Shown piece after piece: positions 23,641-34,700 of a stretch of DNA of 64,000 bases. Origin of the DNA: Albugo candida (Eukaryota > Oomycota > Peronosporomycetes > Albuginales); the NCBI GenBank assembly GCA_040437565.1, contig JBDOQK010000018.1, positions 310,001 to 374,000 on the forward strand. The letters run 5' to 3'. The position numbers and the translations under genes were made by a program. Each line of letters begins with the position of its first letter. Position 1 is the stretch's first letter. The notes under the pieces were generated by a model. It searched no databases. It saw only the letters and a program-made list of their open reading frames with translations, and was not told where the DNA came from.

Positions 23641-26048
23641 AAATGACTCACCTCTTCAGCCAAGTCCCTGTTCTTTGCTTCAACATTTTGTCTTTAGCTG
23701 GATTGCTAAATGATGCGAGCGAGTTAGCTACAATTATTTCTTCCGTCAAAGATATGCATCGGGTGTTTCCACGTTGTCGACGACACTAATCTCGGGCTCC
23801 TCAACAGTTTTTAAAAGAGTTTGTGGAACTCTGGATAGTACTTATTCATATATATCAGAGAAGTGAGACCTCACTAATTTGTGTTGTTGTATTATGGAAT
23901 GACAACAGAGAAAGTAAGTAGACCAGTCAAACAATACCATACCAAACTGATGACCTGCATACCTGTCTCAATTTTTACACGTTATTCTATTATGCTCCCA
24001 CTTGCCACAAGCTAGGCATTTGTTTCTCTTTTTTCCAGGTTGATGGTATTCAAAGGCTGATGGGTCACGCTTGTTTGATTTTTAGGCTACTTTTGCGCAG
24101 GTCGCCCACGCGTTTTGACGGAATGTGGTGGAAGAATGTCCCGCTCAGTCAAAATATCTCTAACTGCTGAGTGCAAACGAGCATGAGGAGCAGCACTATT
24201 ATGCACCTCATAGAGCTCGGAGTGTGTGTCCTCCCAACTATTTATATCTCTTTGCATGGAATTCTACGGACCCCCTTTCAATCAGATTTAAAATGAATGC
24301 AGGTTAGCTATGGTCAGAGAATCGTTGGACTGTAGTTTTGCTTACAGAGTATCCTGGCAGGGCAAGCCAAATGCGACATGTTGTGCACAGAGGAAAAGTT
24401 TGGGGAGTGATTTCCCAGCTTTCTGTAATGCTTTTATCGCCTCCAACTGGGCGAAAATCTAGAAAAATGGTTGAAGGGCACAGATGTGAGACTTTATCAT
24501 TTCTATGACCCAAAGCAAAGAAAAGTATCATACGTTTTCGATGGCGAAGCTGAACACCACACACCACCCAGGAAGCTGAAGAAGGGCGTCCTGGTATTTG
24601 TGAATTGTTCTAGCTGGTCTGCTGCCTCACCAGCTCGGATTGCATCAACTGGTGCTGGATAGCAATGTAAATTTGGCCTACCACCTGTTGAAGGTCACCT
24701 ATCGACGTATGGACATATTTGTTGAGGAATGAATCTGAACCCTCCATTCGAGAGGAGATGGTCCGTCCGAGATGAAAACGATTTCGAGTCCATGCCTGCA
24801 TGAAATGTTTCTTTCCAAGGTAGCCAAGTTTCGCGCAGACACGTGATGCACTTTGCATAGAATTCATCATATTGGGTTCTAACAGGATCCCACATATCCT
24901 TGTACTTGTTGTCTGTAGAAAAGTGAACAATAGTTTACAATTGGCAATTAATTCATTCCAATCATGCGCGGACGGAAATTCGCTTTTGAAGTTTCCCAGG
25001 ATATTCTTATTGGTATGCCAGACACGAAAGTGAGGAACCCCTGGGAAAAAAATTCATGGCATTGATCAATGCCACTTCTCTGTCAATTACTAGGCAGGCA
25101 GGCAGTTTTCCTGGTAGCAACGTAATATTCTTAAATTTATTAAGCGCCCATATGTCACCAACCTTTTCTTCTGTGACAAAGATCACGGAAGCGGAATAGG
25201 ACTGATTCAGCGGGGTCATCTCAACAATATGAAGAAGTGGCACACCATACCGGTTCGTTTTATGTGTGCAGTCAGTCACAAACACAGGATGGTATTTATC
25301 AACCAGATTCCTTGATGCAACGTACTGACATAGAGATGACTTTTTTATGACCTGCTTGGTCTGATTAGAGCTGTGGTGCCATTTCTCCCCAGGACAGAGC
25401 TCATCCATCAAGGCCTTTGAAGATATGCGGCGTGCAAGGTACTGCTTGGAATAAAAGCTTTTTGCTTGCTGATTTACTTTATTACGAACGCAACTTGAGG
25501 GCCCTCAGCCGGTATCTGCCTTAAATCAGTTGCAATTTTCTTTGGTGGGAAATTGCCTATTGACATTACAGCTATTTGTGAAGATGCAGTGATGAAACTT
25601 TTCTGGCACCTGGATGGCCACTGAGGTCAACATCAATCTCATGCTTGTGCTCCGAGCGAACGTCATCAAGCAACCAAACTCTTTGTTTTAGCCAACCAAC
25701 CCAGCGGAAGGGGCAACCATGTTGACGGCTAGAAGATATCCGCTGGCGGGTATTTTCTGTTAATCTCCAATTATTTCTGTAAACACCACCCAGGTCGCAT
25801 CCATAATAAACAGCAGTGGCTTTCGAACGGACTATAGTTAGAAAGAAATCATTGTATAGTGCATATCGTTTTGCTGCCTCATCAATAGCGATTCGAGAAT
25901 TAAAGGATGTGTTTTTCACCAGATCTAGAGGTGAAGTATTTGCAAGTAAATCGGAACTGGATCCGTGAAGAGCACCAGGAGCGAGAGCGGAGAACAAGGT
26001 GGGAGGAGTGTACAGAGTGGCCTGGGGAGTGGGCTGGGTACCAAACAT
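23640..26048 (-). pseudogene. MULE transposase pseudogene
   Basis: Minus-strand Mutator-like transposase. The N-terminal frame (26,048-25,572, 158 codons) has a FAR1-like zinc region ending in HGCPFRW and HKHEID. The next frame (25,411-25,007) carries the MULE catalytic core FVTDCTHKTNRYGVPLLHIV, followed by PACLVIDREVALINAMNFFP. Further blocks are WDPVRTQYDEFYAKC near 24,880, RMEGSDSFLNKYVHTSIGDL near 24,730, a decayed SWIM-like region with CTTCRIWLALPGYSV near 24,380, and a CCHC knuckle CLACGKWEHNRITC near 24,020. A possible splice donor lies near 23,650. At least three frame changes and several stops interrupt it, so it is inactive. Confidence 0.85.
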
Positions 26049-26452
26049 ATCTCAAATTTCTCTTTCAAACCAATTAGCTACTTTATGAATTGGGGCTTGG
26101 AGGTGCTAGCAGCTGAGAAAATAGCACCAGGAGTGGTGGACGGAGTGGTTGGGAGACCGGAGGGGTAAAAGGAGAGGGACTCCTCGATTCACTTCATTGA
26201 CGGTACGAAATCAAGGGGTATGTTTGTGGTTTGTATTTCTAAGGGTGTGTCCGTAGCAAAAATTGGGTGTGTCCGCAGCAATTCCTTTGCAAAAAAGAAA
26301 AAGTTGTGAGAGTAATAATTTAACTAGGATGCTGTAATTTGAAAAAAAGTTGTCGGGATATCAATACCCTTTTCTTAATCCATATTTTTATATACAGCCA
26401 AGCGCATTTCAGCCACAGTTACACAACCGACTTCTCCTTAATGCATGCCATG

Positions 26453-29063
26453 CTACCAACCAGTTGATCCACCATTTGGAGCAACGACTACCATAATTCT
26501 GCCTTCGAGGGTGTTGACTACTAATCTACTCAGCCAATCTTCATCTATCTTGAAAAAACATCTTGAATTTGTTTCCACAATTCTTCTTCATTTTTTTTCC
26601 CTGGAAGCCTCTGGATCTTCTCTTTGAGTCTCGCCCACTCATGTTCTATTGGGTTCGGTTCTGGGGAATGTGGTGCCAATTCAACTATGCAATGTCCTTT
26701 TAATCCCTCCGTTTCATAGGGTCATTGCTTCGATGGGCTGGAGAGCCACCTTCCATTAACACTGGGCCATTGATCTCAGCCCAAAATCTGCCCAATTCAA
26801 TATCATAGAATTGTTCAACAAAGTCAACTGCTTTCCGCCGATTGCGACCCATGCGGATCTCAAGACTCTTATTNNNNNNNNNNNNNNNNNNNNNNNNNNN
26901 NNNNNNNNNNNNNNNNNNNNNNNNNNNNNNNNNNNNNNNNNNNNNNNNNNNNNNNNNNNNNNNNNNNNNNNNNCCAGGACAGAGCTCATCCATCAAGGCC
27001 TTTGAAGATATGCGGCGTGCAAGGTACTGCTTGGAATAAAAGCTTTTTGCTTGCTGATTTACTTTATTACGAACGCAACTTGAGGGCCCTCAGCCGGTAT
27101 CTGCCTTAAATCAGTTGCAATTTTCTTTGGTGGGAAATTGCCTATTGACATTACAGCTATTTGTGAAGATGCAGTGATGAAACTTTTCTGGCACCTGGAT
27201 GGCCACTGAGGTCAACATCAATCTCATGCTTGTGCTCCGAGCGAACGTCATCAAGCAACCAAACTCTTTGTTTTAGCCAACCAACCCAGCGGAAGGGGCA
27301 ACCATGTTGACGGCTAGAAGATATCCGCTGGCGGGTATTTTCTGTTAATCTCCAATTATTTCTGTAAACACCACCCAGGTCGCATCCATAATAAACAGCA
27401 GTGGCTTTCGAACGGACTATAGTTAGAAAGAAATCATTGTATAGTGCATATCGTTTTGCTGCCTCATCAATAGCGATTCGAGAATTAAAGGATGTGTTTT
27501 TCACCAGATCTAGAGGTGAAGTATTTGCAAGTAAATCGGAACTGGATCCGTGAAGAGCACCAGGAGCGAGAGCGGAGAACAAGGTGGGAGGAGTGTACAG
27601 AGTGGCCTGGGGAGTGGGCTGGGTACCAAACATATCTCAAATTTCTCTTTCAAACCAATTAGCTACTTTATGAATTGGGGCTTGGAGGTGCTAGCAGCTG
27701 AGAAAATAGCACCAGGAGTGGTGGACGGAGTGGTTGGGAGACCGGAGGGGTAAAAGGAGAGGGACTCCTCGATTCACTTCATTGACGGTACGAAATCAAG
27801 GGGTATGTTTGTGGTTTGTATTTCTAAGGGTGTGTCCGTAGCAAAAATTGGGTGTGTCCGCAGCAATTCCTTTGCAAAAAAGAAAAAGTTGTGAGAGTAA
27901 TAATTTAACTAGGATGCTGTAATTTGAAAAAAAGTTGTCGGGATATCAATACCCTTTTCTTAATCCATATTTTTATATACAGCCAAGCGCATTTCAGCCA
28001 CAGTTACACAACCGACTTCTCCTTAATGCATGCCATGCTACCAACCAGTTGATCCACCATTTGGAGCAACGACTACCATAATTCTGCCTTCGAGGGTGTT
28101 GACTACTAATCTACTCAGCCAATCTTCATCTATCTTGAAAAAACATCTTGAATTTGTTTCCACAATTCTTCTTCATTTTTTTTCCCTGGAAGCCTCTGGA
28201 TCTTCTCTTTGAGTCTCGCCCACTCATGTTCTATTGGGTTCGGTTCTGGGGAATGTGGTGCCAATTCAACTATGCAATGTCCTTTTAATCCCTCCGTTTC
28301 ATAGGGTCATTGCTTCGATGGGCTGGAGAGCCACCTTCCATTAACACTGGGCCATTGATCTCAGCCCAAAATTGAACAATTCAATATATAGAATTGTTCA
28401 ACAAAGTCAACTGCTTTCCGCCGATTGCGACCCATGCGGATCTCAAGACTCTTATTTTTGCCTTGAAAGTTACCCCAGACCATCACTGAAAAGTGCCCTG
28501 ATTTGAAAGTAAGCGCTAGAAAATTCAGAGTGTACCTGTAATAGGCTGTTCTCTAGACAAGCGTCATGCGGAGATTCTTGCCGATTTCAAAGCTGGATTC
28601 ATCTGTCCATCAGACCAAATTTCAAAACTCCATAGTTGCATTCTGTGTTTCCGTGTAAAAATTCCACTTCACAGGCAATTTTATTTGCACTTAGAATCGG
28701 CTTCTTGGGCGCTACGCGAGAAAATAATACAGTTTCATGAAGTTGCCTTCTTGTTGTTGACGGGCTGAATTGGACAATCATTTTATTTGTGACGTTTTGA
28801 AGTTTCGACCGCCGATCTTCCTTGAATTTGCGGACCAAGTGCCGAACGTCCTTTTTATCAAGTTTTTTTGGTCATCCTGGGCTTTTCTTGGGAATAACAC
28901 TGTATTCATTGCAGTAGTGTTTCACGATGCGCTGTACTTGTCTTTGACTGATGCCGATTGATCTGCAATCCAGGGAATTTTCTGACCAGCCAACTTCATT
29001 TCAACGAAACTTTTTTTATCCTCAAAAAGATAAGGCTCTATTCTTCAGAGCTTGAGTGGCCAT
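26453..29063 (-). pseudogene. Tc1/mariner transposase of the outer element, broken
   Basis: Minus-strand transposase, start ATG at 29,063-29,061 (MATQALKNRALSF), stop at 26,453 (copy at 28,038). Recognisable blocks: DKKDVRHLVRKFKEDRRSKL near 28,840, VMVWGNFQGKNKSLEIRMGR near 28,470, FVEQFYDIELGRFWAEINGP, then EGGSPAHRS and APHSPEPNPIEHEWARLKEK near 28,260, ending in APNGGSTGW. NPIEHEWA supplies the catalytic Glu; the usual QDNAP-type Asp motif reads EGGSPAHRS, so the second Asp is lost. Several stops and frame changes are present. The middle is shown twice because of the gap at 26,874. Confidence 0.85.
26874..26973. other. Assembly gap (100 N) with ~1.48-kb duplicated flank
   Basis: Exactly 100 N. 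25,389-26,873 is repeated at 26,974-28,456. The copies differ near 26,783-26,808 versus 28,368-28,391, where the second is 2 bp shorter with a few substitutions. This suggests end-of-contig error or two alleles. Confidence 0.95.
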
Positions 29064-29141
29064 AGTTTGATTTTGGGAAGGGAGCACGTCGTCAATCAAA
29101 AGTGTCATATAAAAAACGACAATCTTTTTGGAAGAGTACTG

Positions 29142-30625
29142 TTCACCAATGTGCTGTTATCGTTGTTATTGTTGAAGCTGACGTTAAGGCTTATTCAAAG
29201 GTTTGGACGGAATGGCTCGGTGATATACGCGATATCAGTAAGGACGCCAAAATTTCATTATTTTTAGACTCTGTCGCCGTCAACAAGTATGTATTGAATT
29301 TTCGACGCGCTAGAAGACGAGACGGATCAGTGAAGGCACCGAGCATTACAACAATGTAAGGATTGAGAGTTAAGGTGACTTGCAATTTCAAAAAGACTTT
29401 CTCCTATGCTGCGTTATATTCGTGGTAAGCGCATGCAAAAAGTAGGATTTGCGTTAGTTGCGATATGACGAAAGGAATGGAATCTTAAATAGGCTTACTT
29501 CAAAGCAAGTTAAGACATGATTTTACCTGTTGTTTGCAATTAAAATCTAAAGAAAAGTTGCAAGGCTAAGAAGCAATTTCAGCTGTTGCACATATAAATG
29601 TTCTCTTACGTGGTATTTCATGGATAATTGAGCAACCAAGGTCAACACATAAGAACATGATCTACACGACTGCTATAATCTTTGAGTGCTTACTTAATCT
29701 TATATGATTAACCGAGCTGTGTTACAGCAAAAGGTGATGCATCAACAAAAAGACAAAAATAACAGAATTAAGTAATGACCCATTTGAACTATTCAAATTC
29801 TACAAGCAGTTGTCAAGAATGCGAGAATAAGTGTATTATTCATGCTTCAATTCCAAGGCTTATCGGCGGAGGATTCGATAACTTGATTGCTTTAAAGATT
29901 ATTTTACCGGCCAATTTGCTGGAATATTCACCTTAATCTCGGCGCTCGGCATCAAGTACACAGAGGAACACGTCAGATTGATCATGTGTCGACACTATCT
30001 ACCAATAACGTCATTTCGCAAGACTAAGTCAAGACATGCCGAATATCATGTAGCAGAATAGATCATCTACTACAGTCGCACCATTGATCATTTATTCTCG
30101 CTGTCGACATTATTAGAGCTAATACCAGCAGAAATATCACTCACTTGATTTAGCACAAGAAAAAGAATGAACACGTAGAAACCATTAAACAATATTCTAT
30201 AGAACCGGAGGCGCCTTCTATATCATTCAAGCATTTCTTTCTGGAGCAACATCGTTTTTCGGAATGGTCAAGCTCATGATGCACTATAAAGCTTGCTTCA
30301 GCATTGAAGTAGTCGCTGGTAGTACCTCGCTACGGAAGTCATTCATTCTATCTCATTATATGGTCGAGTCGATGCAGATTAGCATCCACATGAGCGAACA
30401 TGATCAGACTGTCTGCAATAGTATTTCTTTGACGCTTCCGTCTTGTAGTACGTTTCAAATCATCGGGAATGTGCTCCTACCATATTTATCAGCTCCTATC
30501 AAGTATTTAGAGTGCCTGCATCCATCAGAATAATTATCTTTTGCTTCTTCAGAAAATATATAAATCCGAATGAAGTAGCGATAACATTAGAGCATTTCAC
30601 TATCAAAAAAATGGAGGGACGAAGC
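29142..30625. other. No recognisable gene
   Basis: About 1.5 kb between the Tc1 right end and a gap. The longest frames are 29,102-29,359 (85 codons, plus) and 30,264-30,533 (89 codons, plus). Neither has a domain I can name and neither shows clear splice partners. It is probably decayed repeat. Confidence 0.4.
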
Positions 30626-30725
30626 NNNNNNNNNNNNNNNNNNNNNNNNNNNNNNNNNNNNNNNNNNNNNNNNNNNNNNNNNNNNNNNNNNNNNNNNNNN
30701 NNNNNNNNNNNNNNNNNNNNNNNNN
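30626..30725. other. Assembly gap (100 N)
   Basis: Exactly 100 N, with no duplicated flank visible. The sequence after it starts inside a dispersed LTR-like repeat. Confidence 0.95.
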
Positions 30726-30810
30726 TATATATGTTATTTAAGATAGCCTAGGCAACTAGAGAAGTCAGTTAGTCTAATTCTACTAATATAGACACCTTCA
30801 ACTGATTTAG
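30726..30810 (+). repeat. LTR-like repeat fragment
   Basis: It matches 14,997-15,080 at most positions (shared GGCAACTAGAGAAGTCAGTT). It is truncated on the left by the assembly gap. Confidence 0.6.
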
Positions 30811-30859
30811 CCTGAGTAGTTTGTGTGGTTACATGCATTAAGTTGTGGAGGTAATTAAA

Positions 30860-31286
30860 ATGTCTACCGCGCAGAAAGCACCAAGAAGCTTCGTGGAATT
30901 TTTAGAATTGTTATTTCCAATCTTCAAATATTATGCAATTTTGATGCTCTTTTACTTCATGGCCCGTCGATTCAATCGCACGCTCGATAAAGAGTCAGAA
31001 TCAGCGCTATTATCGAAGGCAACAACTGCTGTACTCTGTAACTTCTCTGCTAAGCCTAGCTGACGATATTCGAATATATTTTTGCGCAGGAAAAACCAAA
31101 TTTGTCGAAAGAGCTTCTACTAGATGGAAGCGATGATGATGAAGAGTGCCAGGAGGAGCTCACTACGGACGGTAGCGTCATAAGAAAGAAGCTTCACTTA
31201 TGAGAATTGATTCTTGATTCTACCTCTCTTCAGGTTCGCGTCTGATCGTCTCCAGCTCCTCTAAAGACTCTCTGCGGTACCTCTAA
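30860..31286 (+). CDS. Possible small membrane protein, three exons
   Basis: A phase-consistent three-exon model can be drawn: 30,860-31,030, 31,090-31,171 and 31,234-31,286. Introns are GTACTC..GCGCAG (59 nt) and GTAGCG..CTTCAG (62 nt). It would give 101 residues starting MSTAQKAPRSFVEFLELLFP, with one hydrophobic segment (FPIFKYYAILMLFYFMA, about residues 19-35) and an acidic stretch DGSDDDEECQEE. I do not recognise the family. The model could equally be the 5' part of a longer membrane protein that has decayed; an acidic/lysine-rich frame at 31,378-31,590 follows but cannot be linked with confidence. The donors are not strong. Confidence 0.35.
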
Positions 31287-31377
31287 TGATGTTGGATTCA
31301 AGTTATTCGGTAATTGAGTTTGCTGAACATCTAGAAAGCGATCCAAGCAACATCCACTATTTGAAGGCTTAAAAAAA

Positions 31378-31590
31378 GTGGAAACAGAAATAAGAAATGC
31401 TGATGAGAATGAAAAGGTTTCAAAAGTTTCTTGGAATGATCTGCATACATCGATGTTGAAGAAATATCAAGAAAAGTATCCGGATCATGGACCCCATATA
31501 GCGGACGAGCAAGAAGGATACGATGATGACTTCAAAGAATTGTTGAAAAAACACAACATCGACATAAGCCGTATGGAAAAAGCCAATTGA
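31378..31590 (+). CDS. Short hydrophilic open frame, unknown
   Basis: A 70-codon frame rich in Lys, Glu and Asp, with VSWNDLHTSMLKKYQEKYPD and ending DISRMEKAN. The composition looks protein-like and is unlike the surrounding transposon debris. It may be a terminal exon of the gene starting at 30,860 or a remnant. I do not recognise it. Confidence 0.25.
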   Translation: METEIRNADENEKVSKVSWNDLHTSMLKKYQEKYPDHGPHIADEQEGYDDDFKELLKKHNIDISRMEKAN

Positions 31591-31794
31591 GTAAATTCAT
31601 CAAGATTATTATCACATAGCTTTGAATGATTTTTTGACAAACTGTATGCTTTCGGCTTGATCACCTCATTCTGTACTGCTCGACGACATAAACTTTCTCT
31701 CACCTCATTTTCCGCCCTTTAGGGTCATACCGCATCTCGATAGTAGATCGGATTTGAGAGCATTTTGGTACGTGTTCTTGTAGAGCCAATAAAA

Positions 31795-34700
31795 TGAAGA
31801 TATTAGTCATTAATTGAAGGTTGATCGCACGAATATTGCTGGTCTCATACGGCTGAAATCTTCAGCATACCTTGGATTTGGCTGAAAATCCGATGTTATT
31901 TAGGAAAGGCGATTGAATTCCTACGGCTCATGAGATTTGTAGGAGTTCATGTGCCGGAGAGGGTTGGAGCACAGCAGTTGCTATCAGTGCATATATAGAC
32001 TATCAACGATGTTGTACGCTTAATTCTTGTGCTGGAAAGTCACAACAAGCTCGAGACTTCATAATTCCAGCAACACATCAATGAAAAGTGAACACTTGAT
32101 GAAATGTAATAAGCGCATCCGACTACTATCATAACTTCCCCGTTAGATATTTGGGCTGCGCTGGTTCTCACAGTATATCGTGGGAATATCTTGGTAGAAT
32201 TTGGCATCTTGTATTGTCGTCCGTCAACTACGTTTTATACATCTATTATAAGGAGAATAAACAAAGCGAGAAATGTGTTATTTGTACAGGTCAATTCGAA
32301 AAGAAAATCATGCCACCACTTTCTTCGACATATTCAGTAAAAATGCGACAATATGATAATAGCACTGTTGATCGATAGTCGCTGAGTGAGCATTCATCGA
32401 CAAAATTCTCGTCATTGAGTGGCACATAAATAAAAAAAATGACTTCAGCTCCTTCGAGAGCAAAAGAAAGTCACTTAGAACATGAAAGGTTACATGCTCG
32501 AGGGGGAGAACAAAAAATACTCACGTTGGCTGACGTATCGCTTTAGTTTTCACATTGCACGAAGTATCAATTCGTCGCTGACGTGGTCCATGAGAGTGGT
32601 GATTATCTCAGATAGGCTAAACAAAATCATTACATTAACTTACATGCTCAAAAGGTTATCGAGACTAAAAAAGTTCCTAATGCGCACCATTCTGATCAGC
32701 ACATCTTTCGTACTTCCGTGCCACTCAAAGAAGCCCATTATCTGCAAAATACGAAAGTGTCATCCCATTGGCTAATAAACTTTTCCGTGAGCATCACGCC
32801 TGCTTCAAGACTCCCTGTTTTGTTCCTCAGTTGCTTCAAGCTTTGAGCCTTGGTATTCACGCACCACAAATCTTATACTAGCTGCTTCACATTTCATCAC
32901 AATGCTGCAAATTTGAAATACTGACGGTATACAAACATTCGAAGCTTCAACTTCTGTTAGGTAATGTGCAAATGCTTGTGTTCTTCTTATGGCATTGCTC
33001 AAGTCGCTCGTTGGAGCAACTATAGAACAAGATCCAATGATTATATCCTGAAAAAGTGTCCGTTTTTACGTGTATGAATTGAGAAGCGTCAGTTGAAGGC
33101 GTTTCTCAACACAGTAGCCGAATGGTTAAAGACTAGAATGAACTTACAAAGACAAATCAGAAACGTCTGAGTTATGTAGTGCAATGTTTTGAAGTAATCA
33201 GAGACCATTAAGTGGCTTAGATTTTTTAGACCGACTGAGATGAACCCATTATCGACCTGCTCTTATAGATTCTTTGAATTGCTTGTCACTTTCTTATGCT
33301 CGAATCCAGTTCTTTGTCTGGAATGGATGGATTGCCGGCAGCATTCTACCAACTCGCTCCGAGCGATTTTGGTGAATGTTTGCAAATTGTCTTTGATGAT
33401 CAACTTGGTCGAGGCTCTTTGCTGCGCTCTCAGTGTAGTTCGGCAATCACGTTGCTTTAAAAAAAGTATCTCGAGCAGATCCTGGCAACTATCGTCCTAT
33501 CGCATTGATATGCGTGGATGTGAAAGTGCTGTCGAAAGTACTTGCCTATCGACTCCGGAAAGTGCTTCCGAAACTAATACACGAATATCAAAAAGCATTT
33601 CTGAGGGGCAGATCCATCCACCACCACATTCGGTACATAAGTGATCTACAGAATTTGATCACTCATCGTGGTGAACAAGCATATGCAATCTTTCTCGATT
33701 TTGAGAAAGCGTACGATCGAGTGGACTGGTCGTACATCTTTGCAGTGCTTTCAAAAATGAATTGTGGAAATTCGTTTATCAAGTGGAAAAAGCTTCTATA
33801 CACCAGCACGACTGTTTCGTTGTTGTTGAATGGAACGCTTTCACCGAGGATCAGTCCATCCCGGGGAGTGAAACAAGGTGATCCACTCTCCGCATTGCTC
33901 TTGCTCATGACAATCGATCTGCTGGGTAATTTATTGTGGAGGAACGACGGCCCTGGTATTTGTATCACTCCAATGGATACATCAACCAGTTTATTCTTTG
34001 CGGACGACTCGACTTTGTTATCGTCTTCGCTCGGCGGAGTGGAGGCTCAGGAGCAAAATTAAATCTGTCCAAGTCGACTTTACTTCCTCTTAATCGTCCT
34101 CAAGTATGTCAGCCGTTCGCTTTAGTGAAAGTTTTATTTATCACGTTACGAGACGTTACGAGTCGGTCAAGTATCTAGGAGTTCCTTTCAGTCATTAGTG
34201 GGTGATTTGATGATTGAATTCCTAGAAGATCGTTTCTTATGGTGGTTTTCGTCAGTGATTTCGTCGTGCAAGAACGCTGCGTGGACGTTTACTGGTGGCG
34301 CAGACTATGGTTTTGTCAAAATTATGGCATTTTACGGCACATTTCATATCCTGCAGCATTTACTGCGACGCTGGCAATCGATGTTAAATCGATTTGTGTT
34401 GAATCGAAAGTACGAGCGGGATTCAACGCACATGCAACTATTTCGATCGGAACTTTCATATCTGCCTTAATCACAAGGTGGTTTACAGGTTTCGATGATC
34501 GAAAATCAATCAAAGAAGCAGCGAATCCTATTCCTCCAACAATTTGCGCTCCATTCGAGTACGACTGTTACAGAAACTGGACACTGACTGGAATGGAGAT
34601 GGTGAAGACTATCTTACCCAACTTTGGACCGTCTAAGCCGCTTGATATCTTAACGATATCACCTGGTTGGCATGAAACCATGGTTCGTTGGAATGTAGCG

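Larger units (their letters stand above)
15527..26369 (-). mobile_element. Mutator-like element (MULE) inside the Tc1 element
   Basis: A perfect 28-bp inverted repeat bounds it: GGGTATTGATATCCCGACAA plus eight more bases at 15,527-15,554, and its complement at 26,342-26,369. Longer, diverged inverted similarity continues inward: sequence near 21,136 (GGAATTGCTGCGGACACACC) reappears inverted near 26,270. It carries a minus-strand MULE transposase. A MITE, a DDE transposon and a short LTR-like piece are inserted in its left arm; without these and the unmerged overlap it is about 3.7-4.2 kb. A second diverged copy of the end sequence starts at 20,485. Flanking bases (GATTTTTTA and TTTTCTTAA) are only loosely alike, so the 9-bp duplication expected of MULEs is not confirmed. 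Confidence 0.7.
15494..29141 (-). mobile_element. Tc1/mariner element (outer shell of nested stack)
   Basis: The left end CAGTGCCCTTACAAAAAGAT (from 15,494, preceded by TA) recurs inverted at 29,110-29,141, giving a terminal inverted repeat of about 32 bp with few mismatches. The minus-strand transposase remnant lies just inside the right end. Between 15,526 and 26,370 the element is interrupted by a Mutator-like element. Leaving out that insertion and the unmerged overlap at 26,874-28,456, the element measures about 1.2 kb, the normal size of a Tc1/mariner transposon, which supports the reading. The right-hand TA is not preserved. Confidence 0.75.

Noticed and set aside
25572-27633. Two MULE transposase genes in tandem
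   Set aside because: The second copy (27,157-27,633) is the repeated flank of the gap at 26,874, not a second gene.
15010-30810. CRISPR-like array from recurring short repeats
   Set aside because: The recurrences are few, far apart and of unequal length. They are dispersed transposon fragments in a eukaryotic sequence.
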